A DNA stretch of 23,356 nucleotides from Neoconidiobolus thromboides FSU 785 (taxonomy: Eukaryota; Entomophthoromycota; Entomophthoromycetes; Entomophthorales; Neoconidiobolaceae). The position numbers and the translations under genes were made by a program. A model generated the notes under the pieces. The model worked only from the letters and a program-made list of their open reading frames with translations, did no database searches and was not told the origin of the DNA. The stretch spans positions 1-23,356 of the forward strand of contig MU626530.1 of NCBI GenBank assembly GCA_025603075.1, written 5' to 3'. Below, piece by piece: positions 1 through 10,345 of the stretch; position 1 is the stretch's first letter; every line of letters starts with the position of its first letter.

Positions 1-314
1 CATAATTAATTAGTAGTTACTTTATTAGCATTGCTTATGATATGAAAAACTTTAATTTTAATAATTTGAAAGGTAAATAAAATTTTATCAGATTATTTTT
101 AATTTTCAATTGTGTTACTTGAGTTTTGAGTTTAATTATTAATAACCTTGCTATTAAAGTTAAGTATCCTAAATTCGAATAAACTTACAATAACATTGAT
201 AGTTTTCAAAGTATCAATTACCATTCTGCATGTTATTTGAACTCATTTTTGACAGATACTTTGATTCATTCAACCAATAATAATGAGTTGTAAATTTACA
301 ATTAAAAATCAAAA
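1..314. repeat. Left arm of a perfect 314-bp terminal inverted repeat
   Basis: Bases 1-314 are the exact reverse complement of bases 23043-23356; I compared them line by line and found no mismatch. Identity stops abruptly after the shared AAAAATCAAAA. The repeat has no open frame of note. It contains a CAACCAAT (CCAAT-box-like) motif near base 280, and a similar ATTCAACCAAT lies about 130 bp upstream of the intact F-box gene at 2598. The arm is therefore best read as the 5' flank of an F-box family gene, duplicated in inverted orientation. No telomeric repeats and no transposon-like short termini are visible. Confidence 0.95.
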
Positions 315-367
315 AATCAAAAATCAAAAAATTTGTTTCATGATTCTTTTACTGATTTTTGTTCAAA

Positions 368-1746
368 ATAGGAATAAAAACTGATCAATTCCTAAATAAC
401 TTATTGAAAGAGATATTTAAACTATTACATCCAGTTGAGTTATTCAACTTATGATTAATAAATAAATGTTTATCAAGAGTGATCAAAGGCGTTACAATTG
501 TAACTTGACTTAGTTTATAATGAATTAAAAGAGTATATAAATTATTACAAAAAAACTATTAAAAATAAAAGACTATCAATAAGATTTTATATGTAGATTA
601 TGATACTTTAAAGTATTTGGATTGTTATCCAAACTTTAAAAATATATATCATGAATGTATATATTGTTATATCATATGTGGTAAATGCATCCATTATAGC
701 TGGGATAGCTGGGGTATTATCTATCCTAACAATGTTTTTAACCATAGAATAATTACGAATCACTGAAACTAGATAAATTACCTACTACCTAAGTCAAAAA
801 AATTGACTATGCATTTTTTAGAAGGCGCGTCAACATTTAGTCTATCTCATAGCTACTCAAATCAACTTGAAATATCCGAAGTTTCTAATTATAACTTAAC
901 AATTAAAGGCATCATTGAGCGTTTAAATCGACATAAATCAAAACTGTTTATAATTGATTCTATAAAGGATCTTAGCCTTGAGGAATTAGACACTACTAAG
1001 ACAAATTTTTAGAAATTAAAGACACTACATCTGAAGTTAGGCGCTCATTCATTTTGGCTACCAATGGTATGGATTCTGATATAAAGTCCATTTCAGATTT
1101 GAAGCTAAAAGTCAAAAGAAATATCGATTTTCAACTTGATTGTTTAAATGACCTCAAAAAATTAAAGAGTATAAAGTTAATATACTTTAATCAAGATTTT
1201 TTGGTAACTATAGTGATAAAAACGAACAGAATATTGTAGGCTTAGTTAAGAATGTCAACATATATTTGCTTAGGTTGTTTTAGTATAAAACATCTGATTA
1301 CTTGTATTCAAGGATTCTGTCGAAAATTCATGGAAATAAACCTCTTTTAATGTCAATAGTTTTGAAAAATCACAATTTCTTCAATGTCAAGCATTCAAAT
1401 CATCAATTTAACTTTTTTGGATAATAGTATTAAAAAACAATCAATGAATCTTATGATAAACAAAATGTTTACAAACAAAAACATCAATCAATTAAATGGA
1501 ACTCTGTCAAGCAAATCGATATAGATAATTTTTAGCCTTTGATTAGTAATGATTTTTATTTTTGTTTTTTCTAAATCTTAAAGTAATCAAACGAGGGATC
1601 CCTTGGTATATTTGACAAGAATAAGACACCAAAATTAGTCACAAATTCACTAACCCTTTATTATTAGTTGTGCTTATTAATATTCTCTTATAGTTTATTA
1701 TGAGTGGTTAGACAATATTTTTATGTTAAGTTAGATAAAATTTAGG
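368..1746 (+). pseudogene. Decayed F-box-like/LRR-like protein gene (left copy)
   Basis: This is a degraded relative of the intact gene at 2598-3914. The start codon position reads ATA (368-370) instead of ATG. The frame then reads through an F-box-like segment containing EIFKLLHPVELFNL and hits an in-frame TGA. Further pieces match the intact protein in order: 803-1012 (with QLEISEV and LDTTKTNF), then after a TAG and a frameshift 1054-1239 (KSISDLKLKVKRNIDFQLDC), then about 1490-1746 (NSVKQIDIDNF, then PLLLVVLIN) with several more stops. At least one frameshift and many nonsense codons make it non-functional. It lies 54 bp inside the left inverted repeat and points inward, mirroring the copy at the right end. 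Confidence 0.85.
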
Positions 1747-1989
1747 CCCAAAATATTAACTCATCAAAACTCTGATTCTTTTATTCTACTTCAATTTAAC
1801 TATTGCTAGTCTAGTAAAAGATTAATACATTATAATAAAAGACAGCTTACTTTTAATATTGATTCTTTTTCAATATCTCTTTATTTAAATTTTCATATTT
1901 AAATTTCCACAATGTAATTTAAATATTAAGTACAGAAGTGCTATTTGAAGTGAACCTATAAAATAATAGTGATTCATATATTATATAAA

Positions 1990-2067
1990 GACGTTCTTTT
2001 TGGTTTCATTACTTTTTCTATCTTTTAAGTGCTATTTGAGTGGAAAAACTATTTTCAGTAGTAAAAT
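1990..2067 (-). repeat. MITE-like repeat, copy A (partial)
   Basis: This is a degenerate member of a short repeat family seen six times in the window. It carries the shared core TTTCATTACTTTTTC, then TTTTAAGTGCTATTTGAG and TGGAAAAA. In the orientation of copies C, E and F it lies on the minus strand. Its outer ends have drifted: the expected GGGGAT-like terminus is not recognisable on the distal side. The rest of the stretch 1747-2597 is AT-rich with no gene that I can support; a short piece near 1936 (GTGCTATTTGAAGTG) may be another fragment of the same family. Confidence 0.65.
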
Positions 2068-2597
2068 GTGTATTTTTTCTTTTTAGATAATATGTTTAAT
2101 TGTAACACTGTTTTCGTTTTAAATAACAACACACTTGGTCAATCCAATTTATCTAAAATTAGACTCATCCCACCTTGATCTTCTACTTCACAAACTTTCT
2201 CTTATTGATTTATAAGTTTATGTATGACTCAACTTTGCTTTTCTTTTGTAGTAATTATATCTTATAGCCTGGCAAAAGAAACAAATATAGAGTAATCATA
2301 TGTGTGAAAAATATTACAAAAGGTTGAATAGATTAATCCTGTTATTTCAAATACTCAATATATATAATATTAAATAAACTTCTAATAGGTTGTAGCACTC
2401 AGAACATCAATAATTATTATTTCAGGATGTCATACAAACTTAATTTTTACAAATACTTGTTATTTATTCAACCAATGAAATAGATTCTAACTTTAAAATC
2501 TAAAATAAGAAATAAAAAACAAATAATATAAATTTAATTTTTGAGTCTTTTGTACAAACATCACTTTTTATTTTTTTTATTTTGTCTTTTATTTACA

Positions 2598-3914
2598 ATG
2601 AGACTGAACTTTGATCAATTACCAGACAACTTATTGGAGAATATATTCAAATTATTGCATCCAGTAGAATTGTTTGATTTGTGCTTGTTAAATAAATGCC
2701 TATTAACTGTAACAAAAAGTGTTATTAGATATAACTTAACTTATTCAGTTTATGATCAATTTATTAGCTATAAAAATTACCAACAAGAATTTATTGAAAC
2801 TAACGGATTATCAATGAACCATATAAATATAAACGAAAGCACCCTTAAACATTTAAGCTCTTGTTTAAACATAAGATCTATAAATTATGAGAGTTTATAT
2901 GATCATGGTAACAAATTCCCAATCAAAGCTAAACTACCTAAATTAAAAAAAATAGTAATGTGTTTTTCAGAACTCACAGAGGAACTTGTGATATTTAATA
3001 ATTATTTAAATCAAGTTGAAGTTTTTGAAGTTTTTAAGGATGAAATAGTAATTGAAGATTTTATCAAACATTTGAGCTCAGATAAATTAAAGTCTCTAAC
3101 TCTTTATTCTATATATGATTTAAATATCAGTGGACTAGATACTATTAAAACTAAATTCAAAAATTTGAGAGTGCTACATTTAAAATCACTTTCATTTATC
3201 ACTACTAATGGCTATGTCAATCCTAATATAAGCTTCAATTCCAGTCTAAATCTTAAGATTGAAGGCTATATTGATTTTAAAGTTAGTTGTTTAGGTGATC
3301 TTAAACAACTAAACAGCATAGAATTACTAATCAACAATAACACTGTTTTTGATAACACTAATAAAAATGAAGAGAGGATCATAGAATCAATCAAATGCAG
3401 TGGATACATTTCTTTAGGTTATTTTGAATTTAGTTCCCCGATTACCCATAGTTTTTCTAACTTACCAACTCTAAAAGAAGTCTATTTCACTGAATTTTCA
3501 AAAGAGTCACTAAATTCTATTTCTTTAATACCAAGTATTCAGGTTATTTCTTTTTCTTTTCCTTATAGCGATCTTAAAGATTTAATTGAAGAGTTTTACT
3601 GTAATAAATATAGTGACTATAAAGAAAAGCGTAAGTTAGTCAAATGCAATTCTGTTAAGAAAATTAACTTTGAAGACTTCTATCCTTTGAGTGATCTTTA
3701 TCTTTATTTTTTATCTTTTTTCCCGAACATTAAAACGATCAAAACAGATCACCTTGATGCACTTGATGATAATGAAATGCTAAAGGCTACATATAAGTTT
3801 ACTAGTCCTTTATTATTAATTGCGCCAATTAATCCCTATTTGCCTGTAGCTTTTTATGACGAATTAGCAAAAAAACCAATGTTAAGTTGGATGAAATTAG
3901 ATCCATATTATTAG
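2598..3914 (+). CDS. F-box-like protein, intact family member
   Basis: This is a single-exon gene of 438 aa. I place the start at the ATG at 2598 because the F-box-like domain begins immediately (LPDNLLENIFKLLHPVEL, residues 8-25, continuing to about 45). The open frame extends upstream to 2541 only through a non-ATG codon. F-box domains bind Skp1 in SCF ubiquitin ligases, and the rest of the protein normally selects substrates. Here the rest has repeated leucine-rich segments (for example LKSLTLYSIYDLNISGLDTI and NLRVLHLKSL) resembling irregular LRRs. There is no signal peptide or membrane segment in the ATG-started protein. Two decayed relatives lie near the two ends of the window, so this is the surviving local copy of a duplicated family. 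A CCAAT-like motif lies upstream near 2470. The substrate is unknown. Confidence 0.8.
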   Translation: MRLNFDQLPDNLLENIFKLLHPVELFDLCLLNKCLLTVTKSVIRYNLTYSVYDQFISYKNYQQEFIETNGLSMNHININESTLKHLSSCLNIRSINYESLYDHGNKFPIKAKLPKLKKIVMCFSELTEELVIFNNYLNQVEVFEVFKDEIVIEDFIKHLSSDKLKSLTLYSIYDLNISGLDTIKTKFKNLRVLHLKSLSFITTNGYVNPNISFNSSLNLKIEGYIDFKVSCLGDLKQLNSIELLINNNTVFDNTNKNEERIIESIKCSGYISLGYFEFSSPITHSFSNLPTLKEVYFTEFSKESLNSISLIPSIQVISFSFPYSDLKDLIEEFYCNKYSDYKEKRKLVKCNSVKKINFEDFYPLSDLYLYFLSFFPNIKTIKTDHLDALDDNEMLKATYKFTSPLLLIAPINPYLPVAFYDELAKKPMLSWMKLDPYY

Positions 3915-5597
3915 CTTATTCTAACTCTTTTCTTTCAATATGAAACTTCTCTTATAACTCAGCTCTTTCTAATAAACAGTAACTATATTATTACGAGAGC
4001 AAAAGCTATGTTTATCTTTATTTGTATTTTTAGTTTTCCAATATTAAAATAAGCTTATGATCACTTTATTCATTTAGAAACAAAAGATTAAATTAATGTT
4101 ATATTAAAGTAAATTGAAAGTTGTAATAATATTTATTTAATTAATAAAAATAGCATAAAGGAGGATTGAAAGAGGCAAATTTAAAAACAAAATGTTATAG
4201 AAAACTTTTGTTTTAGATTCATTAGGTTATAGTTATAGTAAAACTTTGAAATAAAATTTTATACCTTTCTATAAAAAAATAAAACTATTAGTGTTGAAAT
4301 TAATGTATCTAATAACTTAATAAAGTAAATCATTTAAACACTTAACATTAGAATGTTATATTAAGATAAATATATATGGAAGTTAAAATTTTCAGTAGAG
4401 GATATTTTTTTGATTTCATTACTTTTCCTTTTTTTTAAGCGCTATTTGAATGGAAACATTGTTAGTAAAATCCTTAAAAAGTACATCCCCAACAGCTTTA
4501 TTTAATGTATGAACATCAAATTAATAGATTATAATTGAACCATATTATTGCTTTATTTTTTGATCTATACTTAACCTCAATATTAAGGTTATTGGAATAA
4601 TTATACTAAATCAACGCATATTAACACATTTCACACAATAATCCTAATCAATTAAGCAACTCTTAATAATGTAATTTCAATTTGTTGAAATCTTAACATT
4701 TTGTAATAATATTTACTATGATTTTAAATTAAGACTTCAAATAACCATTAATTTGAACTTTATTGCATTTTTTCAAATCAGCTGATTCTAAATTCAATTA
4801 AAGTTGAAAACTTATTGGTTCTAAGTCATAAGATTCAGGGTTCAATATTTAGGGTATTTTTAGTAAACTAAAAATGAAGTTTTCGGTTTTAAGGGTGAGA
4901 AAGTTAATTTAATGTGATTTTTTTAAGTGAAAAATTGTTTAATTTTTTAGTGATTTTAAGATAGAAGTAATTGAAGTAAGCTGAAGATAAAAGAAAACAA
5001 ATATGTCAAATCGGATATGTTTTTGTATTTATATATTGAAATAATTTTGTACTTTTATTTTTTACAGAAAGTTCTTAATATTACTTATCAATAATGACTC
5101 AAAATGATACCATTTTACTCAAAATTTCAAATCTAATGAATTGAAATATCAACAAAGATTTGAGAATAAAAAAATATTTTATTATTATAAGTTATTATAG
5201 TGGTTCAATTTAAAAATCTTATATTATCATCTAATAAATTAATAGCGAGATAATAAATATAGATATAATAGATAATGATAAAATGCGCAAATAAGTAGTC
5301 AATTTTAAAATATAAATTAAAAATAGAATAAAAATAGAAAGTATAAAAAGAAATAAATAAATAAATGATACCATTCAAGATACAAATTGAGTACAAAATA
5401 TTAAAAAATAGAAGATAATAATTTATTAAATGTACAAAATTTAATAGCTTTAAAAAAGGTTTAAAAAGAGGGTATAAATAAAACCCAAAATTAAAACTTA
5501 TACTAAAATTAATTTAAAGAGAAAAAAAACACATAATTAGTTTAATATCTTTTATAAAAAAAAGTTTTTATTTCTTTTCTATATTTTTATATAAAGA
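3915..5597. other. Gene-free AT-rich stretch with one MITE-like repeat
   Basis: About 1.7 kb separate the F-box gene from the transporter gene. I see only short, low-complexity open frames (such as a Tyr/Ile-rich one on the minus strand at 5205-5396), which look like chance products of base composition. The one structured element is the repeat copy at 4398-4490. The last 150 bp before 5598 are A-rich then T-rich and contain TATATAAAG ending just before the start codon of the transporter, which fits a promoter or leader, but no factor site is identifiable. Confidence 0.6.
4398..4490 (-). repeat. MITE-like repeat, copy B
   Basis: This is a 93-bp copy with recognisable ends: GAGGATATTTTTTTGATTTC at one side and AGTACATCCCC at the other, which are imperfect inverted repeats of each other. 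The core has AAGCGCTATTTGAATGG followed by GTTAGTAAAAT, matching the reverse complement of copy F. I see no clear target-site duplication in the immediate flanks. Confidence 0.75.
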
Positions 5598-7228
5598 ATG
5601 ACCAATCCAACAATATTAAAACAAATAGAAAAGGAGGATAACATCATTGACCAGAAAAAAGGGGATTCAGTTATTATCGATGACAATAGTCAAAGTGATA
5701 ATATTGAATATATCCCTGGTAAAATCCCATTACAAGCGTGGTTCATTATTATTACTGAACTTGGTGAAAGATTCACTTATTATGGAGTTACTCTAATGTT
5801 TATTCCCTATCTTACTAAAGTGTTAGATCAAAGTAAAGCAAGTGCATCAGCTATTAATCGAGGATTCCAATTTCTATCTTTTTTAACTACAGTTATTGGA
5901 GCTGTGGTAGCGGATGTTTACCTCGGTAAATTTAAAGCCATCATTTTATCTTCTACCTTTTATTTTGTTGGTTTAATATTATTGGCTTTATCAGCAATCA
6001 ACCCTTCTTTAGAAGCTGGTTTTGGTTTACCTGGTTTTTGTTTAGCTATCTTTTTATTTATGGCTTGGGGTGCAGGTGGTATTAAAGCAAATGTTAATAC
6101 TTTCACAGCTGAACAGATTCCTTTAGGTAACTTTCATTAATGTTTAATTAATAAGTCCATAATATTAATGGATTAATTCTAGGTGATAAACCAACTGATA
6201 ATCCTAATAAAATGATTAGTTATGATCTTACGGTAGAAAGAGTATTTCGATTCTTTTATTGGTCGGTTAATGTAGGATCTTTATTAGGACCTTTAGTATG
6301 TCCTCCAGTTGTTAAAGCTTTTGATTATTCCATTGGCTTTGCAATTCCATGTGTTATATTTATAGTTACTAATTTCTTTTTCATAATGGGTAAAGTATTT
6401 TTAAAATACAAACAAGTAGAATTGAAAGGAAATCCAATTATTAAAGTAATTAAAGTCTTGAAATATTGTTTAAATAACCGAAATCAAAAGAATAATGAGG
6501 GTAAAGAGTATGAGCATTGGTTAGATAAGGCTAAAAATCAATTTAACGAAATTGATAATCAATTTATTGATGATTTAAAACGTACATTTAATGCTTGTAA
6601 AGTATTTTTATTCTTTTCTATTTATTGGGCATTAAATTATAATACATCTGATTCCTTTATATTAATGGGTTTAACTATGGAATCTCCCTCTTGGTTATCA
6701 GCTGAACAATTAAATTTATTTAATTCTATAACAATTATTATATTAATACCGATTATGGATTTCTTCGTATTTCCAATCTTAAGAAAATTCGGATTTAAAT
6801 TAGGTCCAATTACACGTATTACAATCGGGTTCTTCATTTGTTTTTTAGCATTCATCTATATGACTGTTTTACAAAAAATAGTATATTCTACAGGGCCTTA
6901 TTATGATTTTACTAATTTAAATGGTGTTAAAGATCCAGTTAATCAAATATCTGTATGGTATCAAGTACCAGGTTATTTATTATTAGCTATAAGTGAAGTG
7001 TTTTCCGCAACTACAGTATTAGAATATTCTTATCAATATGCCTCTCCTGAATTGAAATCTGTTGTTTCTTCATTATATTATTTATCAGTTTGTATTTCTT
7101 CTTTAATTGGTATGTTGTTGGCTATTTGGTCTTATGATCCTAATTATGTACCTTTATTTGCTGCACAAACGGTTGTTATGGGTATTTGTACGATCGTATT
7201 TTATCTCATGTTTAGACATACTGAATGA
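5598..7228 (+). CDS. PTR2-type proton-coupled oligopeptide transporter (POT family)
   Basis: There are two exons (5598-6126 and 6183-7228) with a 56-nt intron; splicing joins G+GT into a glycine codon and gives 524 aa. The protein should import di- and tripeptides with protons across the plasma membrane as a 12-helix MFS transporter. Family hallmarks are visible: ELGERFTYYG at residues 54-63 (the ExxER proton-coupling motif of helix 1), GAVVADVYLGKF at 101-112 (PTR2 signature 1), FFYWSVNVGSLLGP at 200-213 (PTR2 signature 2), ACKVFLFFSIYWALNYN at the middle helix, and SEVFSATTVLEYSY near the C terminus. The N-terminal 40 residues are acidic and cytosolic. It is somewhat shorter than typical fungal PTR2 proteins (about 580-600 aa), mainly in the loops and the tail. 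Its 3' end converges on the gene at 7343-8113. POT family assignment is firm; the exact substrate range is not. Confidence 0.9.
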
Positions 7229-7268
7229 AAGATATTACTATCAGCAATATTATTACAACAATAATGAT

Positions 7269-7297
7269 ATAAATTAATATAAATTAATATAAATTAA
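7269..7297. repeat. Short AT-rich tandem repeat in a convergent 3' region
   Basis: The 10-bp unit AAATTAATAT is repeated about 2.7 times between the convergent 3' ends of the transporter gene and the gene at 7343-8113. It is likely a replication-slippage product in an untranslated region, with nearby AATAAA-like words on both strands that may serve polyadenylation. Confidence 0.6.
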
Positions 7298-7342
7298 ATA
7301 ATAAAGTAAAATAAATAAACAAATGTGTAATTTTATATATAA

Positions 7343-8113
7343 CTATAACTTTGATTTTAACTTTCCAAAGTGCTTAAAAAAATGAATAGAATGTTGATCT
7401 ACCTTATTTAGTAATTGTAACATATCATTTGAAAATTGAGCTTTCTTTTTAGTTTTAAAATCAATACATGTCTGTTCTATTACTGCTTTTATCATCATTT
7501 TCTTTTTTTTACAAGAATAAATAATTGCTTCAATAACTAGTTTTTCTTTTGTATAGTCTTGAATTTGAACACCTATTATTAACTATAAATAAAATTAATC
7601 TTTATAAGGATAATAGAATGTGATAATATGAAATTAATTTACTTCATCTGGAAACTTAATATAATCTAAATATTCTATTTTTGTATTACTAGTTACACTA
7701 GCATCCCTTTCTCCTTTGGAATAATCAATTAAATCTTCAATAGATAATTGAGAATATAGTAACATAATATAAAAAGCTCTTGCTAAATTTTAATAAGTTT
7801 TAATAAATGAATGACTATTTAATTTTAATAATATTAATTACCATTTTCAATCATTTTTAATATTTCTAATGTACTTAAATTTTGGGTACTATCCTAATTG
7901 ATATTATAATCATTAGTTAAATATAAAAAAGACTATAATATCATAGTACTAGTTTACCATTTGACTCCAATTTAAAGATTGAGATAATAAAATTGGATAA
8001 TTTTTTAATTTTTGTTTGCTTTCATTATTTACAAGATAGTCTAATTGCTCTTTAGTTATGAAATTAGCATACTTCATCTGACTATAAATTAATTTCATTG
8101 TTTCGGTAGCCAT
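7343..8113 (-). CDS. Unrecognised 195-aa protein, four exons
   Basis: No single long frame exists here, but four minus-strand exons join cleanly: 8113-7958, 7893-7842, 7782-7643 and 7582-7343. The introns are 64, 59 and 60 nt with GTAAAC, GTAATT and GTAAAT donors and TTAG, TTTAG and TATAG acceptors; phases are 0, 1 and 0. The product is 195 aa starting MATETMKLIYSQ. Visible segments include QLSIEDLIDYSKGERD and KFPDELIIGVQIQDYTKEKL, then a Lys-rich helix (CKKKKMMIKAVIEQT) and a basic tail ending KLKSKL. It appears mostly helical and soluble, with no signal peptide, membrane segment or low-complexity tract. I do not recognise the family. It is divergent from the aminotransferase gene and convergent with the transporter gene. 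The coherent splicing makes it a real gene with good probability. Confidence 0.7.
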
Positions 8114-8630
8114 TTGTATTTAGATAAATAAGTAAATAAAGTTGAAAGAAATAAAATTAAAAAGTTCAACAATTACTACTTTTTATAACTGTTAAAAATT
8201 CTAATTGGAGTTTTTAGTGAAGTCAAGTCATCAAGTTTTATTATTTGATCAAAGAAAAACTGCCATTTTTTATATAATTTGCTCAATTGATCAACTGAAT
8301 TAAATATTTCAGTTCAATTTATTATTTAAACAAATAAATTAAAGAATACTGATATTATTATAAAAGTAGATTCAATGACGCTTTATTATATATTATCAGA
8401 TAGATATTAACCTATCTTCACTGACTTGAACTCAAAACCTTATTAAAAAACTGAGTATTTAGTCAGGGCAGATTCAAACTTAACCAATTAGAAACAAGTT
8501 TTTAATTATTGATTTCGAAGCTAGAGAATTTCTAATACGTATAAAATCCACATCAATTAAATTCTCACACTTTTTAATTTCTTTATTTTAGTTAAACTTT
8601 TAGATATTGTAAAAATAGTAATAATAAAAG
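8114..8630. promoter_or_regulatory. Divergent intergenic region, probable promoters for both neighbours
   Basis: These 517 bp separate the start codons of two genes on opposite strands (8113 on minus, 8631 on plus), so both promoters must lie here. The sequence is AT-rich. I found no recognisable factor site or RNA gene; a GAGTTCAAGTC-like word on the minus strand near 8425 resembles a tRNA B box but has no tRNA around it. Confidence 0.5.
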
Positions 8631-10247
8631 ATGACTACTCCAGCAAATAATTCATGGGATATCAAAATTACAGAGGTTGCTAAACGTACTTATAATCCAA
8701 TTCGTCAAGTTGTGGATGGTATGAAAGTAGCTCCAAATCCAGAAAAAAAAGTTATTAGCTTATCAATTGGTAAATAAAAGTTATATTATTTTATGTATAC
8801 TTACAATTTGTTTTAATAATGTACTGATTATTTTTTAATAGGTGATCCAACTGTTTTCGGAAATTTTAAAGTACATGATTCGATTGAAGATAGTTTAATT
8901 AAAGCTATTAAAAGTTCAAAAGCTAACGGTTATGCACCTGCTCATGGTAAAAATGATAATAATTTTTATTATTAATAAAACAATTTATCTCTTTATCCTT
9001 TTAGGTTTTGAATATGCTCGTCAAGCTATCGCAGATAAATTTTCAACCGAAACTTCACCATTAACAGCTAATGTAAGTGCATGAAAAGAATAATTATTTT
9101 ATTATTTGTTAATAGATTTCAACAGGATGTTATCATTGGTTCAGGCTGTTCCGGTGCCCTTGAATTAGTAGTTAGTGCCATGATTAATCATGATCAAACT
9201 TTATTAATACCAAGACCTGGATTTTCATTATATCGTACATTTGCAGAAAGTAAAGGTTTTAATGTTGAAGAATATGATTTATTAGTAAGTTAAAAATATT
9301 AGTTTAAACTATTTTGTTTATGTAAATGATATTAATAATGTTTTACTTTAAAATTAATTAGCCAGAAAAACAATGGGAGATTGATTTAGAACAATTAGAT
9401 AAACTAATTACAAATAAAACTGGAGCTGTTTTAATTAATAAGTAAGTTTATTTAAATTAACCCATCTCTTCTATCTCTCGTTAATCCATATTAACCCTTG
9501 TCATTAATAGCCCCTCCAATCCCTGCGGTTCTGTGTTTAGTAAAGAACATTTAATAGAAATCCTAAAAGTATGTGAAAAACATCGAGTACCTATTATTGC
9601 TGATGAAATTTATTGTGATATGGTATTTGAGGGAAATCAATTTTATCCTATTGCTTCTTTAACTAGTGAAGTTCCAGTTATCGCAGTTGGTGGCATTGCT
9701 AAAAAGTATTTAGTTCCAGGATGGAGAGTAGGATGGGCTATGGTTCATGATAGAAATGGATTACTCGAAGAGGTAAAAGGTTTTGGGATAAAATAATTCC
9801 AAGTACTAATTGAATTTTTTTATTTAGGTTCGTAAAGCCTTAATTAGTTTATCTCAATTAATTATTGGTTCGAATACATTAATTCAAGCCGCCTTACCCG
9901 ATATCTTACATAATACACCGGAAGAATTTTATCAAGATACAATTAAAGCATTAGAACATAATGTTAAAATTAGTCATGAAATATTATCGAATATCCCTGG
10001 TCTTCATGTCATTGAACCTCAAGGTGCTATGTATATGATGGTTGGTATTGATACTACTAAATTAAATGGAATCTCAGATGATGTTCAATTTACTGAAAAA
10101 TTAATGGCTGAAGAATCAGTCTTCTGTTTACCTGGTAAATGTTTTAGATATCCTAACTATTTCCGTGTAGTTATTACAGCTCCACCAGAACAACTTAAAG
10201 AAGCTTATCTTCGTATTGAACAATTTTGTAAGAGATATACAAAATAA
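8631..10247 (+). CDS. TAT: Tyrosine aminotransferase (PLP-dependent class I)
   Basis: There are seven exons: 8631-8769, 8842-8946, 9005-9072, 9126-9284, 9362-9441, 9511-9772 and 9828-10247. They give 410 aa, with introns of 53-77 nt. The enzyme transfers the amino group of tyrosine (and probably other aromatic amino acids) to 2-oxoglutarate, the first step of tyrosine breakdown. Motifs typical of TAT are present: INNPSNPCGSVFSKEHL (from residue 182, with the cofactor-contacting Asn187), ADEIYCDMVF (Asp215 pairs with the pyridine nitrogen, Tyr218), GGIAKKYLVPGWRVGW with the Schiff-base lysine at Lys248, and FCLPGKCFRYPNYFRVVIT near the end. The 3' splice site before DVIIGSG must be CAG at 9125, because the nearer TAG gives the wrong frame. 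It is slightly shorter than animal TAT (about 450 aa), lacking an N-terminal extension. It is cytosolic, with no signal seen. A sister aromatic aminotransferase or alanine aminotransferase is less likely given the AKK-LVPGWR motif. Confidence 0.92.
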
Positions 10248-10264
10248 ATAAATATATCAATTAG

Positions 10265-10306
10265 ATATATTAATTAAAATATATTAATTAAAATATACTA
10301 ATTAAA
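10265..10306. repeat. 14-bp tandem repeat, three units, between convergent genes
   Basis: The unit ATATATTAATTAAA occurs three times in a row (10265-10278, 10279-10292, 10293-10306; the last has one substitution). It lies in the 98-bp gap between the stop codons of the aminotransferase and thioesterase genes, so it is probably in overlapping 3' untranslated sequence. Confidence 0.75.
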
Positions 10307-10345
10307 TGAATATATTAAAATTATCTCTTTTTATTTAATTTATTA

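Noticed and set aside
2541-2597. A longer N terminus for the intact F-box protein, with a hydrophobic stretch resembling a signal peptide.
   Set aside because: The extension starts at a non-ATG codon, and the T-rich sequence there matches the untranslated leader of the related pseudogenes; the first ATG at 2598 starts just before the F-box.
4800-4865. GGGTTCAATAT, a B-box-like word that could mark a tRNA or a tRNA-derived SINE.
   Set aside because: No acceptor stem, D arm or plausible anticodon loop flanks it; a single B-box-like word is expected by chance.
5205-5396. A 63-codon open frame on the minus strand rich in Ile, Tyr and Phe.
   Set aside because: The composition is what AT-rich DNA gives by chance; it has no homology features and lies just upstream of the transporter promoter.
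8400-8520. Minus-strand words resembling a tRNA B box (GAGTTCAAGTC, and GGTTAAGTTTGAATC further on).
   Set aside because: No matching A box, anticodon arm or acceptor stem of the right spacing can be folded around them.
9108-9125. Use of the nearer TAG acceptor (ending at 9112-9114) for the aminotransferase intron 3.
   Set aside because: It puts the downstream exon out of frame; only the CAG ending at 9125 yields DVIIGSG and the continuing TAT sequence.
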